Source: Acanthococcus lagerstroemiae
Lineage: Eukaryota; Arthropoda; Insecta; Hemiptera; Eriococcidae
NCBI GenBank assembly: GCA_031841125.1
Contig: CM063107.1
Coordinates: 10,588,467 to 10,652,466 of the forward strand
DNA: 64,000 nt
Reading direction: 5' to 3'
The translations under genes and the position numbers were made by a program. Each line of letters begins with the position of its first letter. The first letter of the stretch is position 1. The notes under the pieces were generated by a model. It was not told where the DNA came from, searched no databases, and saw only the letters and a program-made list of their open reading frames with translations. This document shows positions 46,649 to 60,683 of the stretch, piece by piece.

Positions 46649-46839
46649 TTATGACTTTTTAAATTTTATGACATAATCGACTAATGCAGTATCCAACATT
46701 GGCTCGTGCAATACAAATGATGGCTCTCCTCTAAACTGAAAAATATCCGGGAAGTCTGGCAAATCACTAGCCCTAGCTGTTATTATGACTTCTGCCATTT
46801 CACGAAATATTCCAACTGCTTTGCTTCGGAAAATTTTAT
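46649..46839 (-). CDS. Gene B exon 14 (last exon and stop)
   Basis: 191 nt including TAA, after an 88-bp intron with acceptor TACGACAG. Begins NKIFRSKAVGIFREMAEV, includes FRGEPSF and ends VDYVIKFKKS. A transposon begins 25 bp past the stop. Confidence 0.84.
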
Positions 46840-49800
46840 CTGTCGTACAAACAAAGAAACGATGCTTTAATTGTTCAAAATTCATAAAATCGGCGTGAAC
46901 AGTTCAGCTCACTTCTTGCAAACTTACTTCCTTTGTCACCACGTATTGTTCTCTTGTCTTTCGCCTTCAGATTTTTAATTGCCATGTATTCCGGTATTAT
47001 ATGCCAGAGCCCAGGAGTTGAACCATGAGCGAGAGTCACAGCTTGTGCACTTTCTGATGTAGGCATACCTGGTAAGAATAGAGATAATTGTACTGAGAAC
47101 AAGAATTGGAGCAGCGAGTTAATTGCACACCTCCAAATTAAGGGTGGTATCATATTCCATCCACGTAATCGGTCAGCTGATAATTGTCGACACTCTATTT
47201 TAGAACATATATTTAGTCTTTCTTAGAACTACTCATTTTTAGTCTTTCTTGAAATCCCATCAGATTTATTGAGATTTGACCGCAGCGTGACTACCTTTTC
47301 AGGAGGAGAGAGCTACTTGGCATTGCAGATTTGAGGCCCAAAAAACCAAAAAAAAAAAAAAAATGTTTGGCTCGTTTGCTGAAGGGGGCCTTCTGAGGAA
47401 TCCAAGCATGTTGTCCACAACGCTTTCGACTGTTACGCCCATCTTCAGTGGAGTTCTCTAACATTTCGTTTTGTTTGCCCTGTATTTATATAGTAATGTG
47501 TAGTGCCGTATAGTAAACCTATTGTTGTATGGTCCTTTGTTCCTATTGGTCGTCTGTCATTGTGTAGTCTGTCCAATCAGGGAGTGTTGTGTTATTAATT
47601 TGAATAAGTTCTCACTTTTGGGAGTTAGTTGTTGTGTTTATCACGTTATTTTGTTTTTACCTTATTACCTCAAATTGTTCTTTCAATTTTTTTTTCTTTG
47701 TGTGGTTTTCTATGTGTAGGGTTTTGCACGTTTCTGTCAATTTGTGGTTATTGTGTCCTTGGTCGTTGCAGTGCGTTTTCCAAAAAGTAGGTAATTTGTC
47801 GTCCTTTAGCTTCTGTGAATTTTAATGCTCTTTTATTCTAGTTGTGAATTTTCTGCTTTTCTCTCTTATATATGTTTTGTCACAGTGTTCACAGTCCAGT
47901 CTGTATCCTTCGTTAATGTTGTTCTTGTTCTTTGTTTCATTGCGCCAAATTCATGAAAGACTACTACAATTTTAGAACAGATCACATCATAAAAAACACA
48001 ATACAACTAAAAAACAAACTGGATAAAATAACATTAAACAACAACGACAAACTAGTATCATCAGACGTAACATGTTTGGGAACATACCAAAACAAGAATT
48101 AACAACAATACTAAAACGAACAATAACTATAAAAACAACACAGAAGGAATTACATACGTCAACATCGCGAAATTGCAAATAACCAAGACTACTGCCAGTC
48201 TAACGACAAATATTACGAACAAATAGAAAGCCTAGCAATGGGGTCACCGCACTGTCACCCTTCTAGCCGAAATATACATGAACAACTTTGAAAATGACCT
48301 ACTAAATAACAGCGAAAAATATAAAGCTATGGACAAGAAATGTAAACGACATATTAATCATCTGAACAAGAACAGACAGACAACTGGACCAATTCCTCAC
48401 AGAAACAAATAACATAAACAACAATATAAAGTTCACAATGGATAAGGGCAATAAACCCATAAACAACATCAACCTAACAATACAAGTAGAAGACAACAAG
48501 CTACAGTACAGCATTTCCGCAAACAGTAGACAGATTAATTAGCAAAGTAATACAACAAAAAAGTACAGACACGGAACCAACAACCACAAAAACAGACAAA
48601 TACGCAGGAGCAATACCATTCACAGGAACACGTATACATACAAAATACAGAAAATCTTCAACCAATACAAAATACAACTCGGAATCAGAAACAGAACTCT
48701 CTTGATTGAACAAATAAGGAACGACAAAACAGAAACAAAGGACAGGAACAATAGCAACGGAGTATGCAGACTGGACTGCGAACACTGTAACATGAAATAC
48801 ATATAGAAGAAACTGGCAGAAAATTCACAACTACAATAAAAGAGCATGAAAAATCACAAAAGCTGAAGGACGACAAATCACTTTTTGGAAAACCCTGAAC
48901 GACCAGAGAAACAACAACCCGATGCGCAAAAACCCGGAAAAGTTACACTTTTGTAACCTCTTGATTACTCGGGTAATAGAAGGGTTTCCAAGAGTAACTG
49001 ACGGGTAACTGCAGGGCTACATGGGTAACTCGAGGGTTATACCAGTTACCCACCATGAAAACTGGGCATTCTGATTGGCTGTTCCATAAACTGTCATTCA
49101 GCCGATCAGAACGCTCCCCATGCAGCCCTGTAGTTACCCGTCAGTTACCTTCGGAAACTCTTCAGTTACCCGGGTAATTCGAAAGTTACAAAACGGTAAC
49201 TTTTTCGCGGGTAACTGGCGAGTTATAGAGTATCGGGAACCACAAATTAACAGAAAAATACAAAAAACTACGTATTATAGAAAACAACACAAGGAAAAGA
49301 AAATTAAGAGAACAACTAGAGATAATAAAGGCAAAAACAAAACAACCTAATAAACACAACAACTAACTTCCGAAACGAGATCCTATTCAAAACAATAACA
49401 TAACACTCCCTGACTGGACAGAATACACAAAACACAGACAACCAATAGGAACACACACCAACATGTTTCTCATAGGGTACTATACATTACTATAAGTATA
49501 GGATCAAAAAAATAAATAAATGTTAGTGGACTCCACTGAAGATGGAGTAACAGCCGAAAGCGCTATGGACAACAGAAATAAAACGTGAATTGGCACACCC
49601 TAAAGAGAGAATATAATTTTTTAATTTTAGAGGCAGAGTCCCCCCTCTCTCTCCTTATTTCAGATGTAGTTCTGCTCACGAACCCAAGCAGAAATTAAAT
49701 GGGATAACTCAAGGACTCATTAAAAACTAATCCATGTTTCAAGATTCATTCGTGCATTTTTCAATTATTGAAACTTCTTTGAATTCTATTAAGACTCTTA

Positions 49801-52800
49801 TATTCTAGGTGATTATAATCCAAGTTTAAAGATTCATTCTTTATTTTAAAAATCATTCGGACGAGACTGCTTTCTTTTTGATTAAATATTCTATTATTTA
49901 AAAGTTAATATCTCATCGCATTATGTCAAAAACGCCAAACTTTTTCAAATTTTTTAGAATTGGGCATAGAGATATTTTGTGGACTTCAATACCACTCATT
50001 CAGACTCAATTAAGATTCATTTAGAACATTCAACGTCAACAATTCAGTAAATAATGTCCCCATTCGCGAATTGAAGTTACTCATGTCTGCAGACTGGAGC
50101 AATAACAATTGTATACATACTTATAATTATACATAGATGTAACCATTGTTTAAGGAGGTAGTTACTTAGTTTCATTTATTTTCTTGAATTTACCTAGTAT
50201 TACTCGTATTAAATAATCGTCGACTTCCACCATTTCTGCAGGAATATATTTCAGTATATGGTCATATATAATATTATAGATTTCTGCAAAGAAGGAAGAA
50301 ATAAGAATTACCTATGAAAATAAATAATTTAGCGCTAAGTGAATCTCATTCATTATGTGCGGTAGGTAATAAATTATTATATGTGACCTGGAATCATAAA
50401 ACGTGCCTCTGGTGTCAAAAGATCATTTTTCACTTTCTTGACAATTCTTATAGAAAAAATCACGCTCTTTCCAATGAAATAAATCGCAGCTTCCAATCAT
50501 AATTAGTTTTTCCACAAATTGCATTTAAAAATTACGTCAAAAGTTTACAAAAATCTGTTTACATGGCGTCGTGCAAAACGGGCCTACGGGAATGACAGAG
50601 AACAAGAATTCGAAATGCGGTTGCCATAGCAATGCGTAAATGACCACCACAGATGTACACCCTATGTACATCTATACGCACCACTACCACCATCCCATCT
50701 TTACACTCGTTTATCTCAAAAACCTGTTTTCACACGAGAGACACATTTCATGATTCCAGGTCACATATAACAGAAAGCAGTAATAACTAGGATTGGTTAA
50801 AAAGTGAGTAAAACTGTCAGAAACTCATGTTTATTGAGAAGATAAAAGAGAATATTTTAAACATAAATTTTAGATCGAATTTTGAAAGAACAGATATCCA
50901 AAAGTACGATATAGTCTACTGGAATATTTTTAACAGGAATATTTCCTAACGGTATGCTTGGTGAACATTGATGTCATTTCATTCTCAAAGTGACTGCATG
51001 TTCTCCAGTTAAAGAATTAGGGTTACATGCGGCTAATGGGGTAGGCAATAAGATGTGCAGGTTCTTCGATGTTCCCACATATGTCATCTGTTTTACCACA
51101 GTCGATTTTATTTGTAGCATTGTTGTGGTAGATTTATTTAGATTAAAAACTTTTTTATTCTACTTGATCAGAAAGGCAATGTTTACGTTGATGCTTTACG
51201 GACAACAAGAAGCGCCTATCATTCATGCATCGAGTGCTGACGAAACCTGCATGTAAAGTAAAAAACATCTCTCAATGTAAAGCGTTTTTACATGAAAAAA
51301 ATTGCTGGCCAGTAATTTTGTATCGGGGAATCGAACCCGCATCTATTGAAACATTTGACTGAAATGTAGCGTTTGTCTCTAACCACTTCGCCATGGAGCG
51401 AATTACAAAATAGCGATTTAAAATGGATTTAAATATTCACGACGCAGTACAGCTGGTACCGTTCTTTGTTAACCGTCGTTACATTTTTGCTGGCCACTAC
51501 CTGTGTATGTTGTTTGTGCACGTGAACAAACTGAAGAAAAGACTGTGATACTGTACTTTGTAGTAATTAACTGAGCAAATTAAATTTTTGAATTAATTAT
51601 GCACACAAAAATCACCTGTCCATAATTTAAATAAATAAATACAGACCATGTCAGCGAAAAATATTGCCGCCGTTTCTGATCAAGTAGTATAAAAAATATC
51701 TTCCATAACAAAAGCCAAAAGTGAGTTTACATGACTCGGGAATTGCTCCTTGTTACGTTCGTTCGCAAACTTTCCCTCGCCATATAAATACTCATTTTTG
51801 ACTCTTGATGTATAATATATTATTTTAGTCAAATTCGGGTAAAGGGGGACGGGTTCGCCTTTCTTTATTCATTGGTAAAACGTACTCAGCATTTTGAATT
51901 CATGTTAACAAGTAGGTATAATTTAAAAAACAAATTAAAACAGCGAAAACCAGTAATTCATTCCATTTTCTTTGACTATACCGAGCCGCTGAATAACCCA
52001 AAGGCCTTTGTGCTATTTTTGGATTAATTTTGAAATGACTAATATACAAAGACATGCTTTCTACAGAGAACTCCCACCCCTCCCTTGAACATGTTCGGCA
52101 GAGCCTGGTATGTATACATGTTAGAGTGTCTCTTATTTTAAATATTTTCTAAGTTTGACCCAGCCTTTCCCTGAAGTTATACCTTAAAATAATTTCAGGC
52201 TGCTCCCCAAGGGCCTCAGAGCTTAATACAGGATTTACATATAAGGATTTTCCAGCCAACACTTCATCATCTACAATAATCTTTTTGATAGGGAGATAAG
52301 GCAAATACAATCAATATATTCCATAAGTAGAAGATATTTTGAGCAGTTTCAAAGAAAAAAAGTCATTTCCAGGTTTAAAATTGAACTCCTGGCGAGTGTT
52401 TGAGGCTGGAATATTGAAAAATTCAAATTTGAAAAAAATAAAAAAATAAATAGAAATAACATATTAATTCACTTATTAAACTTTCCTGACCTATTTTTCA
52501 TGCCCATTCCCAACATATACTCTAAATAACCCCTCCACTTATTGATTCCTCATAATTATCCTTCAAATTAGCAAAAATCCAACATTCATGAGGAAAGTTA
52601 TTCTTAATGAAACTATAATGATACTTAGAATTAGGCGCTGTATCTCAATTAATGATCCGATACCTTCATAATCATAGTAAACTGGTGATGAATGTGGAGG
52701 GGGGGGGGGATAAAACTTCGAGCAAGGGAATTTCATGTTTCGTGACCTCAGTTTTCAATGCAACGTGTATTATAGATAAGTTATCGCCATAATCTGAATA

Positions 52801-55800
52801 AATTATCGGTAAAGTACTAGATAAATTATCATTGTGTAAATTATGGTAAGTAATTTATCATCTCAGATGAGGCCTCTAGCAAGGTAATTTGTTTATGTTA
52901 CTGTAATTAGCTACCGAAAAGGTATATTATTTATAGTACCTGTTGCACTGAAAACTGAAGGCAGCGGTTAGATTTATAGGTCAGGAACTAAATATAAAAC
53001 ACCATAGTTCGCAGACTTAGTCCCCTCCTCCGGATATTCATCACGCAGTTTTTTTTTTAATAGGTTTTTGATCAAGTATTCGAAATACAGGGCCTAATTT
53101 TGAGTATCACTGTACTTTCATGTAGAATAATATTCTGCTAAGAAATTTGCAGTCATCAATGCACAAGACTAAAATGAGGACACACGTTCTATAAAATGAG
53201 TAATTTGTTATTTTCAGTCAGAGTCCGAAAGACTTATCTGAGTTCCACTTTTCTGTAGCTTTTAAAATATTATTTTAAGGCCACACTATGATGTCAAAAT
53301 AAGTATCAAATTGAAGGGAAATATTCAAAATTCATCAAGTTACCATTCATGTTTAAATTAGGTACAGATAAAATATTTCGGGGGGGGGGGGGTTTTGGAA
53401 AATTATGGAGAAAGTTGTTGCACAATCGTTTTTTCACCTTCCTGAAAGCTGACGGTTTTGCAGTTACACCTCAATGGTCCCTGCCGCGCAAATTATATTC
53501 CAGTACAATAATTTTGACAAGTTTGAAGGCCAACTATGAGGAAACAGTAAGCGGAGGAGCTGTTTAAAGCTTTTAAGGGCCAGTGATATAAAACTTAGTT
53601 CAAAATAATCGACGGTTAACCGTCGATAATTTTCAACTAAGTTTTATTATACCAGCCCTAAGAGACACACTAGTAGAAATATAATATCTTGCAGTATGTT
53701 TCAACAGAAATGAATGTCCCTGCCACAAGTGGCAGGCCAAATTATTGTTAGTGGTGGCTTTACGGGTTACCAAATATTAATCCTACAGCTTGAAGAGACA
53801 GAGATGTTTGATCAGATCTATTTTTCTACTTTTCCAACCGAATTTATGTTTCATAATATCAAAGGCAGATAAGGGTACGAGTTATGAGAGACACGATGAG
53901 AGGAAAGTTGGGTTCATCAATCCAGTTTTGAAAAAGCTTATGGCTGCAGACAACAAGCAAATCAAACGGTCAAATGACAATAAATTTCACTTACGTTCTT
54001 TTTTGTCCTCTTCGTTCTCGGACTCAACATTTTTAATTAATTCACTGATATCATCTGTGGGAAATATTGTCCCAAATTTGTTCTCTTCGCCGATCAATTT
54101 TTTTGAATTATCAACTACACCAGGATGAACTTGTCTAGCAAGTAATTCGGGACCTTTTCCTTCGAAATACTTTGCATCCATTATGAAATCCGAATTTACG
54201 AGTAACATTTTGTTCGCTGAGTGACTGGCCGTGAATACTGCAAACATAATTTACAATTAGATTAACTTCTCCTATTTACTTTTTATTATTGCTGTTGAAA
54301 CGTAGATATCAAACACCTATGAAACGTTACCCGACTAATTTTAAATATTGTCTGTAGTAAATTAGACGCAAGACCCACCTTTTGCAAAATCTTCTGATAA
54401 CTTGGCATCTGAAACTGTTACATTCTTAGGTTAGCCGTACGTACGTTTTGTTGAAATAGTAAAAAATAATTCCATGTTGGATTGAAGCACTCTCTAGATA
54501 CAGGAGTAGGATTTTTCTGAGGTAAGTGTGATTCCTGAGATGAGGAAACTATGAGTGGCAGCCTTGTACTGTAAACAATGGAAAAGTACGTTGATGCTTC
54601 GATGCCTTCTCTATAATTTCGATGTTGACGGACCTAGGTCCACTTTTGGAAGGAAGAATCCGAAAACTTGAGTATCTTAAGATTGAAGTTGGTCTCGCGT
54701 CGATCTAAGCACACTGGATAATTTCCAGAGCATCCTGTATACGTATACATTGCTGCATCTACCGACTAACAGTTAGGTACTTCATTTATACAGGAACTAC
54801 TGTAACACGGCCCATTTAATTTCATATTACTCAACATATAGAGATTCCGTCGTTAATCTGTTGGAAGCAGTTTTCTGCGTCCGTGTTTATACCGGCTATT
54901 AGGAGTATGTCATCAGCATATATAGCTTAGTGTTCCTAGATCCCTATAATATGGAATCTTAAGCACCTTGGCCATTATCACATGAAAAAGAGTTGGTCCA
55001 GGTATGGATCCTTGCGGTACGCCACAGTATATCTCTTTACTGAAAATCGTTTTTCCATCTTCGTTGTAGTGACCTATATTGTACTATTAGTTAAGAATGA
55101 CTTGACAAAGTTGATTATGGTATGTGGAATAAGATTGACAGAAAGATTATGAGTGATTTTTGACCATCTAACCTTGTCAAAGGCACCCGAAATGTCGAAG
55201 CTTACTAGAAGGACATGCCTACTACTACAACTATATTTTTCCATATATCTGGTGAGTTGAGTGACGGCCTGCTCCGTTCCGCAATATTTTCGATATCAAA
55301 ATTACAGAAATATCCTCGTTCTCTAACCCACGTTTTACGCTCTGTGGAGCGCGTCAAACTTGAAAGTACAGAAAAAAGGAAGCAAAGTCACCCCTTTTTG
55401 CGGTAAGTATTTGGTCACTGATCGAAAACTACTGGGATAGCATTTATATTTTTGTTACATTTTGGAACAGTCTTATTTCATTTTAGGTATTTTGTCCCTA
55501 AAGGACGCTGAAACTGTATTTTGATTTTGCGCAAAGAGGAGAAATAAGTGAAGATGATTCCAGATGTAAAAAATTAGCTAATATATGATTCCATAATTTT
55601 TGTAATACCTCACCGAGTGCGAAAGGCTCGAATTTATTGAATAAAATGGTAACTTCCTAAAAATGGTTATGTCCGAAATTCGGAAATTTGACTTATGGAG
55701 GTCATTAGATGTAGCAGACAGGTCCCGATAATTTTATCAAATAGCCACATCGCCATATGAGCATACAGAAAGAGATATTTGAATTCAAAGATCTACCATC

Positions 55801-58800
55801 CATAATGATAATGTGTTTCTTGAATAGTTTTTCGTGTTTTTCTGAAAAACCGATTTTTGGTACACAACCGTTCTTGGATAAAGACTTTTCAACTGCAAGA
55901 TTCATATACTTACTAGGGTCATCTGCTGTCTCTGGCGAGAATACATTTTTAATATCTGTAATGAGTTCAAAGTATATGATTAGGTAGAATTATGATCTCT
56001 CAATCTGAAACAGCCGAAGAATACTTCATAATTTTCTTGATCTATACTGACAATTGAACGACCTCTTTCAGCAACTCTTCAATCTTAGTCGATTTTTACT
56101 GATTTTGGTGCATTTTTTCTCAAAATTGATTCCCACTTTAGAATCCCATCTCAAAGGTTTCACCTACAACTGCCGCTTCAAGAACATAATGTGGAGAACT
56201 TTTCTTCATATTCCCAAATAAAGCACTTTTCGTCCTCACCAAGTTTTTAGTAAGGTTCCACTGTGGAAAAATAAGTCGGTTGAAGCACTCACCATGTATT
56301 CTTTCGTCGTAAAACATGTTAGCGAACCAGTGCATGTAAGGATACAGTTCCTTACATGAGCTTATTTTGTCCACGGTTTCTTCATCAGGGTTTGGGGAAA
56401 CTAAAATATAAATAAACGAATGCAGTTAATCACATACTGCAAAAATACGCTCGCAGTAAATGATACCACAAAGGCTACTTATACTGCTCAATTAACACAG
56501 CATTCTACACAAAATTATCGACACACTAAGTCCGTTACGTTTTTCGACTCGACATTGTGGTCTAAAAATCGAGTTACATCAAAATTGACTTCTGCATCAA
56601 ATTTCGCATCGACTTCGATGTAGAATTCGGCCCGAAAATCAATATCGAAAAGGAAACTAGACTTTCACATAGAATTTTATATCAAATTCGATCATGATGT
56701 ATTGAAAAAGTGATGGATTTATTTCTTGTCGGCCGCGTTTCAAGGGTGGGTCATGTTATTAGCATTACTCAATTACATGTTTTTTTACTTACCGGCAGTA
56801 TAGTATAACGTACAAAAGCGGAAGCTTATAGTAATCCAGAAGGAGAAATATGAAATAAACAGAATGGAAATTGCCTGCTCCTTAGTTGGCTGAATGCCGA
56901 ATTCTGGATCGAAATTATAATACATTAATTGTATATTGGTACAAGAATATAAATTTCAATATACTCATGGTACTTATGCTAACGGTAATTTTAAATGCTG
57001 AAGCGTTCCAAGCATTTGTCGAACACATTTTCAGAAAATAAATGCTCTCAAATGCTCGCTAATTATTGAGTGATTGCTTAAGAGAAATATCAGTAATTAC
57101 TGCTCTCCAATTGAGTTAGGTACCCCAGGAATAACTTTTCAAAACTGAATTTATTATAAATTAAATCACGACTTCAAATGTGAAAGTTGAGTTTGAAACT
57201 TCTGAAGCATTTGTTGAACAAGTACTTGCGCAACTCAGCAAACGTTCATAATTCTAAGCAAATGCCTGCCAATTCATGTTTCAGGGCAAAGGCGTAGCGT
57301 GCTCAACATGATTAGTGGGGCCAATCCACTAGAGAAAATTTAGCTTGAATTATTACCGAGGAAAATAAAAAATGATATTCCTTTATTATAACCTAATGTA
57401 AAAATATTAGAGGGGCACGTCCCGCCCGACGCTACGCCACTGTTTCAGGGTTTCCTTTTCACTAAGAACTTAATTTTTGCAATAAAAAATCACTTGAAAG
57501 AATTCTTGTATTGGTCCAATGGTTCTCAGGAAATTTTTTAAATACAAGTAAATCACATTACGTGTATCGAATTTCATACTTGGAGCGTTGAACAACGCGT
57601 AGTGATTTTTGAATTCATCTATGTCTGATTCTTCACCGAAGTACTCGCGCGCGCGATAAGCGTAATCTGAGATCAAAATTTAAGTTAGTCTTGCAATTGA
57701 GAGAATACATTTAGTTGTTTGAGTACGGAGTAATTAATCATCAGCTGTAGTAAATAGTAAACGTAAAATTTCATGCTTATGGGTAAAATCACGTCGGTTT
57801 AAAGGCACATTTAGAGTTGCACTTCTACAAAACTCACTGTTTGCTTCAGCATCCATGTTTTCCATTTTTAGCTCTTTATTCTGTACTATAGAGTCCAGAT
57901 ACTCGTCAAAGGTATTACATAACGCCATGAATGATCCTAAGCATACAAATCAGAACACGTTATTTATACCCGACCATCATACACAGGGGCGGCGAAGTAA
58001 ATTTTTTGGCGTGGTGCTCAATTATATTTCATCCCCCTCCCCTAACCTTTTAAAAATCTACACATTTTTAACACCCCTCCCCCCAAAAAAAAAAACAAAA
58101 ACTTATCCGTTGTTTTTTATAGAATTCTCCCCGTTTCCATCTAAAGACAAAGAAGCACACTTATTTTATTAAAAAAATAAGAATTTTATTATTATTCCAA
58201 TTTCTATTTTACAGTAGCAAATGTTGCTATTCTGAGAGGATTTTTTTTAAATCCAAGTATTTATTATGTCGTTTAAATCTAATGTGGCAGTGGTCTTTTT
58301 ATGTATACATAAAAGTGCATAATTATTCAAATGTTTGGCGATTAATGCAGAACGTAAATCAGATTTTAAATAACGCATAACAGAAAAAGACCGCTCGCGA
58401 GTACATAAATATTTCTTTGATCGGACTCAATTAATTATGCCACAGAGAGTTTTAGTTTCAACTAAATTCGTAGAATGTTCCAATAATCCGACAATTTGCT
58501 TGCAATCATGTAATCTGTATTCGACCAAAATTATTATCACTGTTATCAAGAACTAAATTAAACCATTATCAATTGAAATCCACCAAAAACTCTCAATATT
58601 ATTTCCCATTCATTTCGCACTCTTTCTTTATCAATATCGATAGTAAGAATGTCAAATTCGATCGGTTAATTTTTTATTTTGGCAGCACCACGCAAATTTT
58701 TTGGTGTGGTGCTCGAGCCCGCGAGTACCAATTGGATTGCCGCTCCTGATCATACATAGGAAGTATAGAGGGTTTCAATACTGGGAATAGATAGATATCC

Positions 58801-60642
58801 CTCCTCTCTTCCCACCCACACATTTTAATTCATATTAATGTAACGTCGGATTCTTTCAGATTTTTAAAATGACATAACTAGTGTTTCGACAGAGTGGTGG
58901 TGGAAGGGGACAGAGAAAAAAATAGAAAACAAAGGTGAAAGGGTTCGATTCATTGAAATTCAGAGGAAAATGGTAAGACAGGCTGTTATATTTAAATACT
59001 CATTCCTTTTTTAGTTATGCTCACTTGTAAAAAAAAAAATCCATAAAGAGTTCACATGAATTATGGCGCAGAGCAGCTGCCTCCTGCTCTCGAGATCTCC
59101 TAACATATTTACGAGTATCAACTGATTTAAAGCGTGACATGGCATTTACACAAGGAATTTTCTGGATGCACTTAATAGCCGGGGAACAAACCCACTAAGA
59201 CTCTGGTCACTGATGCGATCGATGGCGATGCATGCATGCCAAATTGGCCCCGGGACACCACACCCCGTATTCCGGAAATACCCCGATTGGGCCTGCGTTA
59301 GGATAGAGTGGAGGCCACTGATGCGATACTCGAAAGAGTAGTTTCCGGGGCCAGGGGTGCGGTGTCCGGGGAGCCACTTCAGAAAAAACCCATCAAGAAC
59401 GATTACGCAGTCCAAAATTGAATGAAATTACAAACATTCTCATTGAAAAAAATCATCCCCAAGTTTAAAATTGATTTTTAGCGTAATTTTTCTAATTTAA
59501 GGCATTAAAAACTTCAAATTCGAATAATAATATGCATTTCATACAAAATACTACCTATATTTTCTAAAACGAATCAAATATTTCAGATTAATCGTTATGG
59601 GAATTCCAACTTTGTATTTTAAATTGCCGTCCATACTATATCATTATTTTATTTTATTTATTTTACCTCCTATTCGGACGACTCCGATTGTGTGTGTGTG
59701 TGGGCGGGGCATGCCGTCGAATGCTCCCGATTTTGGGCATTCCATCTTCTTCTTTCACCATGTCCTACTCCTTCCCACCCTGCCCCATAATATCCCAAAT
59801 TCTCTGCCTAACTCGTCCCTCCACCTTGTTGGCGGTTTACCTCTTCTTTTTTCCATTCCCTTGACGACAATTCTTCGTCTCCCCCCACTTCCATTTGTCC
59901 CCTCTCCTCACTTCGCGAAGCTCAGTCTAGCTTTTTTGACCCTCCAACCTGTATTCTGTGACCCCGTTATTTTTTGGATCTCTCCTAGTTTTATTTTATC
60001 TTTTATATGGCTTCCAACTCCAGGTAATTATCATCAACAAATGGCAAATTGCTGATGGTGCATTTACACTGAGGCTGACAACACTGCTGTAGCCAACTTT
60101 GCTGGATGTTGATTATTTTCGTGCACACTGGAGTTAGTCGAAATATGCTGACAGCAATATTAAAACTTATCCGATTCGAATCTGATACCGGCTAACAATA
60201 ACAACTCGCAATGTTGCATGTTAGTCATCTTCGAAAGGTTGCTGATAGCTAGGGCTAGGATTTTTATGCGCTAAAAACCCGAAAATATGTGCAATAAATA
60301 TGCGCTAAAAAATGTCAAAATATGCAAAAATATGGGCTACAAAACCGCACCCTCGTGGGTATTGAAATGTAGGGTTTTCGAAGCACTACAATAAGAGCCA
60401 TTCGTTTTAACGTTTATTTCATTGAATCATCAAAAGCACAAAGAATTTTTTCATTCCCAAATAATCGCAATTGCAGGTTGCAGCTTCGCAGTTTGAAGCC
60501 TTGAATAAGCTTTTATGTAGGAAAAAAAAAGAGACCTTAAACGTGACTACCGTTAGGTGTTTTTTTCTTGTCTCTGAATTTCTAGTCTTCAGCCGACCTT
60601 CTTCCAGCAGCTTACAGTAACGAGCAAACAATCAGTTACTTG

Positions 60643-60683
<41 letters not shown>

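Larger units (their letters stand above)
47940..49585 (+). mobile_element. Penelope-like element copy 2, degenerate, interrupted by a MITE
   Basis: Plus-strand frames, broken by frameshifts, give QLKNKLDKI, IESLAMGSP (reverse transcriptase), FTMDKGNKPINNINLTIQVE, LQYSI, then RLDCEHCNMKYI of the endonuclease at about 48765. A MITE at 48918-49237 cuts the region after it. The 3' terminal sequence (49265-49585) is the inverted mate of 47412-47730. Confidence 0.8.

Noticed and set aside
46875..47153. Exon 13 of gene B read as a 92-codon gene starting MIPPLIWRC
   Set aside because: The first and last parts are intron; the region between the CAG at 47069 and the GTAAGT at 46927 matches gene A exon 13.
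47969..48876. Several Cys/Phe/Val-rich minus-strand frames
   Set aside because: Antisense of the A-rich Penelope-like coding strand; composition effect.
59597..60055. 152-codon plus-strand frame rich in Pro, Leu and Phe
   Set aside because: The opposite strand carries the RTE 3' motif RGKPPTRWRDEL, so this is an antisense shadow of a LINE remnant.
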